From a bacterium (GTDB taxonomy: Bacteria > BMS3Abin14): 5,445 nt of DNA. The translations under genes and the position numbers were made by a program. The number at the start of each line of letters is the position of its first letter. Positions within the stretch are counted from its first letter, which is position 1. Below the pieces are notes generated by a model, which was not told the DNA's origin, ran no database searches, and saw nothing but the letters and a program-made list of their open reading frames with translations. Positions 1-5,381 of the stretch are shown here, in pieces. Where the stretch lies: assembly GCA_029210545.1 (NCBI GenBank), contig JARGFV010000144.1:1-5445 (forward strand), written 5' to 3'.

Positions 1-115
1 GAAAGGGAAAAGCGTCGTTTTCCCTTTCCTTACAAATCAATGACTTACGGTGTAAGTCATTGATTTGGGCGCCCCGCTCGGGGCGCGTTGATGGACTTTT
101 TGCGAGTCCATCAAC
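1..115. repeat. Cluster of four consecutive perfect stem-loops
   Basis: Four inverted repeats follow one another with almost no spacer. Hairpin 1 pairs 1-11 with 18-28 (11 bp, 6-nt loop) and may continue beyond the window edge. Hairpin 2 pairs 33-48 with 52-67 (16 bp, loop GGT). Hairpin 3 pairs 69-75 with 80-86 (7 bp, all G/C, loop GCTC). Hairpin 4 pairs 87-97 with 105-115 (11 bp plus a possible T-G pair, 7-nt loop). Spacers are 4, 1 and 0 nt, and the arms of different hairpins are unrelated in sequence. The cluster lies downstream of fabH. No hairpin is followed by a T-run on either strand, so these are not classical intrinsic terminators, although they could still stop or stabilise the 3' end of the fabH transcript. 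A chain of mobile palindromic units or a structured RNA are the alternatives. Confidence 0.8.
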
Positions 116-135
116 ATTGGACATTGGACTTTGGA
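115..135 (-). repeat. Heptamer array A (3 units) just past the fabH stop
   Basis: Read on the minus strand, three tandem 7-nt units follow the fabH stop codon after 9 nt: TCCAAAG, TCCAATG, TCCAATG. The last unit shares its final base with the arm of the neighbouring stem-loop (87-115). Two of these words recur exactly in the array at 5211-5252. Confidence 0.75.
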
Positions 136-144
136 CAGTTCTGA

Positions 145-1128
145 TCACCATCGGATAATCGCTCCCCCCCATGTCAAGCCGGCGCCGAACCCGGCCAGGG
201 CGACGATGTCACCCTCCTTGATGAGCCCCTGCCGGTTGGCGTCATCCAGGGCGATGGGGATCGTGCCGCCGGAGGTATTGCCGTACTTCTCCAGGTTTAC
301 GAAGAACTTTTTCCTTGGGATGCCAAGTGCTTTGGCCGCCGAATCGATGATCCTGATATTGGCCTGGTGGGGGATCACCATGTCGATATCCTTCAAGGTC
401 AGCCTTTCGGCCCGCTCGAGTGCTCCTGTAACAGCTTCCGGAAGAGCCCTGACTCCAAATTTGAAGACCTCTCTGCCCATCATGCGCACAGCGAAATCCT
501 TGCTGTGCTGATCACCGAGGGGTGTCAGGTCCGCGACGCCGGGATCGACAGCCAGCCAGGGGGGCGGCGCGGAGCCGTCTGCCTTCAAATAGGTCGAGAT
601 AATGCCCCTCTCCCCGCCTTCGTGCCGTAAAACAGCCGCACCGGCTCCGTCCGCGAACAGGACGCAGGTGTTCCGATCGCTCCAATCCAGTACCCTCGAC
701 AGCGTTTCCCCTCCGATGACCAGGGCCGTTTTGACACCCTGGTCGGGCATCATGCCGTTTGCCATGGCAAGGCCGTACACGAACCCGGAGCAGGCTGCCT
801 CGAGGTCGAAACAGGCGGCGTTCACCGCCCCGATCTTGCTCTGAACGATGCAGGCGGTGGCCGGGATCAGGCGATCCGGGGTGAGGGTCGCCATGATGAC
901 AAGGTCCACCTCTTCGGGGCCGACACCGGCCATTTCGAGGGCGTTTTTGGCCGCCTCAGCCGCAAAGTCAGAGGTGGTCTCGTGTTCTTCCGCGATACGC
1001 CGTTCCCGGATCCCGGTCCGCGAGACGATCCATTCGTCTGTCGTGTCCACAATTTTTGCCAGGTCGTCGTTGGTGACTATCCGGGAAGGCAGTCCCATCC
1101 CGGTGCCGATGATACGGTTACCTTTCAT
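145..1128 (-). CDS. fabH: Beta-ketoacyl-ACP synthase III (KAS III)
   Basis: FabH condenses acetyl-CoA or another short acyl-CoA with malonyl-ACP in the cytoplasm, the first elongation step of type II fatty-acid synthesis. The 327-aa product is full length (E. coli FabH is 317 aa) and has the complete thiolase-fold triad: Cys113 in AACSGF, His254 in PHQAN and Asn284 in YGNTSGG. CoA-contact residues are kept: Trp33, Arg37 and Thr38 in DEWIVSRTGI, and Arg152 in the WSDRNT stretch. The C-terminus has the usual GFGAGLTWGGA ending. About ten extra residues, compared with E. coli, sit between the catalytic Cys and His, near 187-210. The position equivalent to E. coli Phe87, which shapes the acyl-primer pocket, is Ile88. 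The start is fixed by a strong AAGGAG site. No plsX, fabD, fabG or acpP is adjacent, so this may be a second KAS III copy. The family call is secure; primer preference is not known. Confidence 0.97.
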   Translation of the reverse strand: MKGNRIIGTGMGLPSRIVTNDDLAKIVDTTDEWIVSRTGIRERRIAEEHETTSDFAAEAAKNALEMAGVGPEEVDLVIMATLTPDRLIPATACIVQSKIGAVNAACFDLEAACSGFVYGLAMANGMMPDQGVKTALVIGGETLSRVLDWSDRNTCVLFADGAGAAVLRHEGGERGIISTYLKADGSAPPPWLAVDPGVADLTPLGDQHSKDFAVRMMGREVFKFGVRALPEAVTGALERAERLTLKDIDMVIPHQANIRIIDSAAKALGIPRKKFFVNLEKYGNTSGGTIPIALDDANRQGLIKEGDIVALAGFGAGLTWGGAIIRW

Positions 1129-1134
1129 GCCTTA

Positions 1135-1140
1135 CTCCTT
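1135..1140 (-). promoter_or_regulatory. Shine-Dalgarno site of fabH
   Basis: AAGGAG lies 6 nt upstream of the fabH ATG (1126-1128). It is the strongest ribosome-binding site on the minus strand here and supports independent translation of fabH rather than coupling to the methyltransferase gene 111 nt upstream. Confidence 0.8.
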
Positions 1141-1184
1141 ATCTTGCTCGAAACGATTGGTGCATCCGGTTTATGCATCCAGCC

Positions 1185-1236
1185 AGGAGTCTGTGCCCTC
1201 CCTGTTAAAAACAGGGAGGTTCTCCGACAGACTCCT
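1185..1236. repeat. Two-tier stem-loop between methyltransferase and fabH
   Basis: An outer 10-bp perfect stem (1185-1194 with 1227-1236, arm AGGAGTCTGT) encloses an inner 10-bp perfect stem (1197-1206 with 1210-1219, arm CCTCCCTGTT, loop AAA). The internal loop is asymmetric: 2 nt on one side and 7 nt on the other. The structure begins 3 nt after the methyltransferase stop codon and could end or stabilise that transcript. Neither strand carries a T-run after the outer stem, so a standard intrinsic terminator is not supported. A small palindromic mobile unit is equally possible. Confidence 0.7.
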
Positions 1237-1239
1237 AGT

Positions 1240-2037
1240 TTATTGTTTCACAACCGCAGCCGGTTTTCTGGCCGTAACGATCGTCCTCATGTTCATGAAG
1301 CCGAGATCTTCGCTGCCTGTGTGAGAGCAAAAATCGTTGTGGATGACCGCTTCCACAAAACCCGCGTCTACGACAAGCTTTTTCAGCTGGCCGGGACGGT
1401 AGATCCTGATAGCGTAGGACTGGTCACGGACAAGCCCCTTTCGTCGGGAAAAGATGATCTCTCTTGCCTTCACTCTTCCGTCCCCGATCTCCCGCTGACG
1501 GCACACCACCAGGTCGTCATCGACCTCGTGCCATGTGTTGGGGGCCATCTGTTCCAGGACCCTGTCACCGTCGGCCACATCCACCAGCAGGTGCCCTCCG
1601 GGCTGCAGCAGGCGCCAGGCTTCGGCCATGATCCTCCCGTCATCGTCGTCATGGGGCAGATAACCCAGGGAGTTCCCCAGGATCAGCACGTAGTCGAAAC
1701 GATCTCCGGGAAGACCCGTCTCCCTCGCGTCACCCTGGACAAAAACAACGGGCAGGTTCAGGTGCCGTGCAGAGCTTCTCCCGACTTCCACCAGGTGAGG
1801 AGAATAGTCGACGACGGTACACTCTCCGCGGCCCCTGCGGGCCAGCTCAAGACTGTGCCGACCCTGCCCGCCGCACAGGTCGGCTATGTGATGGCCCGAC
1901 TCCACCGGGAGAAGATCCAGTATGATGTCAACTTCCCGCCGGGAAAGCTCCTCGTTGCACACTGTTCGGGCATCCGTCTTCAGATAAATATCATCGAAGA
2001 GGGTTTTCCACCAATCGGGGTGAACTTTGATGGACAT
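1240..2037 (-). CDS. Class I SAM-dependent methyltransferase
   Basis: A predicted cytoplasmic methyltransferase of 265 aa; its substrate cannot be read from sequence. The Rossmann SAM-binding half is clear: motif I at 51-60 (IADLCGGQGR), an acidic residue ending strand 2 (Asp77 in VVDYSP), the QGDARE motif at 101-106, FDYVLILGNSLGY at 114-126 and the post-motif LLQPGGHLLVDV at 143-154. The second half (about 165-255) looks beta-rich, followed by an RIYRPGQLKKLVVDAGF helix segment typical of small-molecule methyltransferases of the Methyltransf_11/25 type. The frame is open up to an ATG at 2145. The start at 2037 is preferred because the extra 36 residues would overlap the upstream coding region by about 100 nt and look like a shadow translation, while the family-like sequence begins right after Met at 2037. 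The 7-nt gap to the ATP-grasp gene suggests an operon and a shared substrate. Confidence 0.9.
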   Translation of the reverse strand: MSIKVHPDWWKTLFDDIYLKTDARTVCNEELSRREVDIILDLLPVESGHHIADLCGGQGRHSLELARRGRGECTVVDYSPHLVEVGRSSARHLNLPVVFVQGDARETGLPGDRFDYVLILGNSLGYLPHDDDDGRIMAEAWRLLQPGGHLLVDVADGDRVLEQMAPNTWHEVDDDLVVCRQREIGDGRVKAREIIFSRRKGLVRDQSYAIRIYRPGQLKKLVVDAGFVEAVIHNDFCSHTGSEDLGFMNMRTIVTARKPAAVVKQ

Positions 2038-2047
2038 GACTGACCTA
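2038..2047 (-). promoter_or_regulatory. Coupled stop and ribosome-binding region for the methyltransferase
   Basis: The TAG stop of the ATP-grasp gene (2045-2047) overlaps the only Shine-Dalgarno-like stretch (TAGGT, about 6 nt before the ATG at 2037). The site is weak, so translation probably relies on ribosomes finishing the upstream gene. This arrangement also supports the start at 2037. Confidence 0.5.
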
Positions 2048-3451
2048 TCCGGCCAGCGGGTGGGCACCGAAGGAAAAAAGCCCATCCGAAGCGAAGACGG
2101 CAGGCCCGCCCTTCCAGGGCTGGCTCCTGGCGATAGCCAGCTCATCTTCCTCGATATCCACGTAATCGTCCAGGGCCCCCTCGTGCCACATCTTTTCCAG
2201 GGTCAGGCAGTCGGCCCACATGGCGTGACAGTACCTCTCCAGAGAAGCCAGGTGCCCTTGAGTGAGGATCCGCGGACGCAGCGCCATCCGGATCGGTCCG
2301 AGAAGGTATGTGAAGCGGTGATCCAGGGAAAGTTTCTCCTGGTGCGCGACGACCTCGGCCAGGTCGCCATAAGGGATTTCCATGATTGCTCCGTTGATAC
2401 GATCCACCGCTTCCCTCACCGGCATCCTTGACCGCAGGATCGCAAGGGGCTGGACCCCGCCTCCGCTGCCCACGTTGGTGGGCACTCCGCCAAACCGGAC
2501 CAGGAACCCGAACAGCCCCTCCGGCCCCATGAGGCACCTGAAATCCGTCTGGTACCGCTCCATGACCGTCCTCAGGCCCTGGTTGTCCACGGCGGGGTTG
2601 TCCTCCGCCCACAGATCCAGGGGGATCTTCTCCTGGACGATGTAGTTTCCCTTTTCGGTGGCCAGGCCGACGGCTTCTTTGGCATCCGGGTTGATGCCAC
2701 CGACACGCACACCCATGCCCGAGTATCCCCGTTCCGGTTTAAGGACGAGCCTGTCCCAGTTGTCGCGGGTCCACCCGACCAGGTCAGGGATTCTCTCGTC
2801 TCCCGGACCAACGGCGGGCCCTTCCCGGAACCTTCTGGTCCAGGGGGTCCTTCTCACCGTCTCCTCCTGGAAGCGGCCGGACATGGGACCGGTGAAAAGT
2901 TCGAACATGCTCTTGACGTTGATCGGTTCGGTCCCTCTCGGGTTCACAACACGCCCCTCGCGGACGGCCTGGAGCACCGGTGACAGGTCGTGCCGGCGAT
3001 GGAGCCGAAGCAGAACATCCGAGTTGAAATCCATGAAGACGACCGATACCGGCTGTCCCCGGTAACAGACCTTGCCGGCAACGGTTTCCAGCTCGTGGGG
3101 AGCCATGAGGGCGCCGGTTATGCCGTCCTCGCCGGAAAGGTGTTTGGCGAGGTTGATATTCTCGGTCACATCCTCGAGAGTCTCTTCCTCGGCCACCACG
3201 GCGATGAGTCCCTTGTTGGAACCCTCCCGCAGACGGTGGATCTTGACCAGCATCTGGACGAACCCGTAAACCGGGTATAACCGGGGATGGTCGAAATCCA
3301 GATCGACACCGGGATCTTTCAGCCGGACCAGCCTGGACCAGACCTCCTTGCCGATGATCTGCGTTATCCTCTGGTAGTCCCAGCCACCGGGGCTGCCCAG
3401 GTTCCATTCAGAGTGATAGCCGAGAAAATCAGCATCAAGATCAAATTCCAT
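2045..3451 (-). CDS. ATP-grasp ligase-like protein, substrate unknown
   Basis: A 468-aa protein that appears to be an ATP-dependent carboxylate-amine ligase-like enzyme of the ATP-grasp fold. Residues 80-186 resemble a pre-ATP-grasp domain: a Rossmann-like GLIAVVAEE strand, then VVFMDFNSDVLLRLH and GRVVNPRGTEPINVKSMFELF. The nucleotide-binding part follows: LVLKPERGYSGMGV at 235-248 (Lys238, Gly-rich loop), YIVQEKI at 270-276 (hinge segment), then a Mg-binding type region with TDFRC (302-306) and a C-terminal RFGGVPTNVGSGGGVQP (319-335), which matches the usual Arg, Asn and glycine-rich end of the ATP-grasp site. The last 100 residues are mostly helical and unassigned. No signal peptide or membrane segment is seen. 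The closest general likeness is to glutathionylspermidine-synthase or circularly permuted ATP-grasp proteins, but I cannot name a subfamily. It probably acts with the adjacent methyltransferase. The start codon lies inside a heptamer array, and its Shine-Dalgarno is poor. Confidence 0.75.
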   Translation of the reverse strand: MEFDLDADFLGYHSEWNLGSPGGWDYQRITQIIGKEVWSRLVRLKDPGVDLDFDHPRLYPVYGFVQMLVKIHRLREGSNKGLIAVVAEEETLEDVTENINLAKHLSGEDGITGALMAPHELETVAGKVCYRGQPVSVVFMDFNSDVLLRLHRRHDLSPVLQAVREGRVVNPRGTEPINVKSMFELFTGPMSGRFQEETVRRTPWTRRFREGPAVGPGDERIPDLVGWTRDNWDRLVLKPERGYSGMGVRVGGINPDAKEAVGLATEKGNYIVQEKIPLDLWAEDNPAVDNQGLRTVMERYQTDFRCLMGPEGLFGFLVRFGGVPTNVGSGGGVQPLAILRSRMPVREAVDRINGAIMEIPYGDLAEVVAHQEKLSLDHRFTYLLGPIRMALRPRILTQGHLASLERYCHAMWADCLTLEKMWHEGALDDYVDIEEDELAIARSQPWKGGPAVFASDGLFSFGAHPLAG

Positions 3452-3470
3452 ATTCCAAATTCCATATTCC
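3443..3470 (+). repeat. Heptamer array B (4 units) spanning the ATP-grasp start codon
   Basis: On the plus strand, AAATTCC and ATATTCC alternate twice without gaps, making a 14-nt unit repeated exactly. Rotated, the units read TCCATAT and TCCAAAT, similar to the TCCAAAG and TCCAATG words of the other arrays. The ATG of the ATP-grasp gene (3449-3451) falls where the first two units meet, and the same ATATGGAA string recurs 14 nt upstream, out of frame. Confidence 0.8.
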
Positions 3471-3471
3471 A

Positions 3472-3494
3472 GAAAGAATGATCTGAATTCTTTC
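3472..3494. repeat. 8-bp stem-loop in the ATP-grasp leader
   Basis: GAAAGAAT (3472-3479) pairs with ATTCTTTC (3487-3494) across a 7-nt loop. It would lie in the 5' untranslated leader between the candidate promoter and the start codon of the ATP-grasp gene. The stem is A/T-rich, so a role is uncertain. Confidence 0.4.
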
Positions 3495-3510
3495 AGCTTC
3501 AGATTGATAA

Positions 3511-3539
3511 ATTATGTGATCGGTAATTGGAAAAGTCAC
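3511..3539 (-). promoter_or_regulatory. Candidate sigma-70 promoter for the ATP-grasp/methyltransferase operon
   Basis: On the minus strand, GTGACT (3534-3539) matches the -35 consensus TTGACA at 4 of 6 positions and CATAAT (3511-3516) matches the -10 consensus at 5 of 6. The spacer is the ideal 17 nt. Transcription would start near 3504, giving a leader of about 50 nt. The region is markedly A/T-richer than the coding DNA around it, as expected for a promoter. Confidence 0.45.
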
Positions 3540-3563
3540 GAATAATGAATCACCGTTTTTCTA

Positions 3564-3591
3564 CTCTGCACTCTGCACATTGCACTCTGCA
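3564..3591 (-). repeat. Heptamer array C (4 units) touching the DUF885 stop
   Basis: Read on the minus strand the units are TGCAGAG, TGCAGAG, TGCAATG and TGCAGAG in 3'-to-5' order, beginning 1 nt after the TGA stop of the DUF885 gene. It has the same 7-nt period and the same mix of a main unit with one AATG variant as arrays A and D, but with TG in place of TC at the unit start. Confidence 0.8.
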
Positions 3592-3592
3592 C

Positions 3593-5155
3593 TCACGTGC
3601 TGAGTTTTTGCTTCAGCACGTGCTCCAGGTCCTGGAACAACAGTTCCCCCTCGGATAAAACCGCATTTATGAAATTCGGGACCCCTTCCCCGCCTGTCGA
3701 TCGGAAAAGGCTTTGAAACCCGCGTCGGCCGATAGAATAGCACATCTGGTAAGCGGGCTGTAAGGCGTATTTGCGCACCGTTTCGATGGCCCGGACCCTG
3801 GTCAACCCGGCCTGGGACAGGTGAACGGCTGCCGTTTCAAGATCGACACGGCCGGAATGCAGGAGAAGGTCCGTGCGCCCTCGAACAGCATGCCGGTACC
3901 GCCTCCAGGTGACAAGGAACCGATCGTACGCCCTGTCGAAGGCTCCGGATTGGAGCATGAGATCCTCCCCGAAGCAGGCCCACCCCTCGTAAAAAAGCGG
4001 ATATTCCAGGGGGCGCCGTACCGGATCGGGATGGTTCCAGCGGCACGTGTCCAGGAGATGGTGTCCCGGATAGGTCTCATGGGCGACTGTCATCCTGTAC
4101 GACGGGTGGACCGAAAGCGCACTTCGGCCAAGGGTTCCGCCGGCGAATATATAGAACGTTCCACCGCCGGAAGGGTTGCCGGGACGGGCATTGTAGGAAT
4201 CCGCTGCCCTTATGGCGGCAAGGGAGTGCGGCAGGCGCCGGATATCAACATCGGGCGCCCTCGAGGCTTCCCGTATCCCCAGGTCCGCACAATGTTCCTT
4301 GAGATGCGCCGTTTCCAGGAACAGGAGCCGGATCGGTCCGCCTTCAGGCAGAGGATCGGGTTTCAGGGCGCCGAAAAGTTCGTTAAAATCCTCCGAACCG
4401 GCCAGGTTGCGGCTCTCCCTGGCAAGGAGAGATCCCGTCTCGCGTTCCTCGTCTTCCAGTTCAGCCAGCGCCTCGGCCACAGTGAATCCGCTGCCGGAGT
4501 GATGGCACACGATCCGTTCCAGCTGGTCCGGGTCAAGCTGGAACCTGTCTGTCGTGGGTATTCGGGCCAGTTTTTTCGAAAAAAGATCCACCGATTCCGC
4601 GGCCTGGCTCATCGGCCGGACATCTCCCAGGGTGGCGATCCATTTCCGAATATCCTCCGCCATCTCCAGGCCAAGATCCCTGAACAGGACAGGAACCTTG
4701 TCAAGGCTCTCAAATGCTCCTTGAAGAAAGCCGGGGAGTGCCGACAGACGAGCCCCCAAAGCATGCTCATCCTGGCTCTGGAGAGCCTGCAAAAGCCCTG
4801 CTGAAGCAACTGTAAGGATGAATGTCGGCTTCGAGCTGAACAGTTTCATGTCCTCAAGCTGCTCCATGAGGACATCCACATGCCGGCTCAGGAGGCGCCT
4901 TGTTCGCCTGTCCCCGTCATCTTCCCACCCGCTGCCCTGGAGGCCCTCCAGGTCGAGTCTGAACTTCCTCAGCTCGGACAACGCGTCCCGGACACCCTCC
5001 GGAGACAGGTCATCCCATGCGGTCCAATCCGTCTCAGCGCTCAACGCCTGGGGAAAATAGTAGAATTCATCACTGAAACAGCAGACGGGAAAACGTCGGG
5101 CCAGGCAGTTATACAGGTCAGAGGCAATGACCTGTATCGAACGGTTATTTTCCAT
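3593..5155 (-). CDS. DUF885 family putative metal-dependent hydrolase
   Basis: A 520-aa protein with the hallmarks of the DUF885 family, which resembles zinc carboxypeptidases and M3-like metallopeptidases; a peptidase role is family-level inference. The key motif HETYPGHH at 359-366 gives a HExxxGHH metal site (His359, Glu360, His365/366). YEGWACFGED at 389-398 supplies the conserved EGWA glutamate (Glu390), a likely third ligand. A glycine-rich GGGTFYIFAGG segment at 330-340 and the C-terminal RRGFQSLF helix region also fit. The N-terminal half (about 1-270) is largely helical. There is no signal peptide, lipobox or membrane segment, unlike many exported DUF885 proteins, so a cytoplasmic location is likely. 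Start at 5155: no other ATG, GTG or TTG lies in the first 30 codons, yet no real Shine-Dalgarno precedes it (only GGG next to the ATG). The gene has no close partner and looks monocistronic. Confidence 0.88.
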   Translation of the reverse strand: MENNRSIQVIASDLYNCLARRFPVCCFSDEFYYFPQALSAETDWTAWDDLSPEGVRDALSELRKFRLDLEGLQGSGWEDDGDRRTRRLLSRHVDVLMEQLEDMKLFSSKPTFILTVASAGLLQALQSQDEHALGARLSALPGFLQGAFESLDKVPVLFRDLGLEMAEDIRKWIATLGDVRPMSQAAESVDLFSKKLARIPTTDRFQLDPDQLERIVCHHSGSGFTVAEALAELEDEERETGSLLARESRNLAGSEDFNELFGALKPDPLPEGGPIRLLFLETAHLKEHCADLGIREASRAPDVDIRRLPHSLAAIRAADSYNARPGNPSGGGTFYIFAGGTLGRSALSVHPSYRMTVAHETYPGHHLLDTCRWNHPDPVRRPLEYPLFYEGWACFGEDLMLQSGAFDRAYDRFLVTWRRYRHAVRGRTDLLLHSGRVDLETAAVHLSQAGLTRVRAIETVRKYALQPAYQMCYSIGRRGFQSLFRSTGGEGVPNFINAVLSEGELLFQDLEHVLKQKLST

Positions 5156-5185
5156 CCCGTACTTTAAAAGGAAAGGGGGAGATAG

Positions 5186-5252
5186 TCCAGAGTCCAGAGG
5201 GAAAAATCAGTCCAAAGTCCAATGTCCAAAGACCAAAGACCAAAGGCTAAAG
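5186..5252 (+). repeat. Heptamer array D (2 + 6 units) upstream of the DUF885 gene
   Basis: On the plus strand, two TCCAGAG units (5186-5199) are followed by an 11-nt interruption and then six contiguous units at 5211-5252: TCCAAAG, TCCAATG, TCCAAAG, ACCAAAG, ACCAAAG and GCTAAAG. The units decay towards the right, where the array ends in the palindrome TAAAGCTTTA (5248-5257). The array lies 31 nt upstream of the DUF885 start, so it would fall in that gene's promoter or leader. The rest of this intergenic stretch (5253 to about 5310) shows nothing further that I can assign. Confidence 0.8.
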
Positions 5253-5351
5253 CTTTAACGCAGAGGGCCGCCCTTCTACGCGCTAATGCCCCTCGAATTC
5301 AAATTACAGCATTTTGACAAGGGTTTAAGAAAGCCGGGCTCAAAGTTGAAG

Positions 5352-5381
5352 TGCAACACTTAGAGGAGTTAAAGTGTTGCA
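5352..5381 (+). promoter_or_regulatory. Stem-loop carrying the transposase Shine-Dalgarno in its loop
   Basis: A 10-bp perfect stem (5352-5361 with 5372-5381) has a 10-nt loop containing GAGGAG (5363-5368), and ends on the base before the transposase ATG. In mRNA this would force the ribosome-binding site into a loop and hold the start region in a stem, which suggests low or regulated translation. The same palindrome may also serve as transposase-binding sequence at the element's end. Confidence 0.6.

Noticed and set aside
1-115. Integron attC sites or intrinsic terminators
   Set aside because: No attC core boxes or bulged stem pattern are visible, and no T-run follows any stem on either strand.
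1161-1180. Direct repeat TGCATCC (1161-1167 and 1174-1180) upstream of fabH as an operator
   Set aside because: Two 7-nt copies 13 nt apart may be chance; no regulator is known and no matching promoter elements are visible.
982-2043. A 353-aa open frame on the plus strand across fabH and the methyltransferase
   Set aside because: It is antisense to two clearly identified genes, runs through the hairpin-bearing intergenic gap, and its translation resembles no protein family. GC-rich codon bias keeps the opposite strand open.
2038-2145. Longer methyltransferase start at 2145 (36 extra residues)
   Set aside because: It would overlap the ATP-grasp coding region by about 100 nt, and the extra residues are Pro, Gly and Ser-rich shadow sequence without family likeness.
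3821-4804. A 327-aa open frame on the plus strand inside the DUF885 gene
   Set aside because: Antisense shadow of a gene with intact family motifs; no ribosome-binding site or recognisable domain.
5186-5252. Heptamer arrays as a CRISPR array
   Set aside because: The units are 7 nt and contiguous, with no spacers and no cas genes.
5314-5319. TTGACA as a -35 box for the transposase
   Set aside because: No acceptable -10 hexamer lies 16-18 nt downstream, so a promoter cannot be supported.
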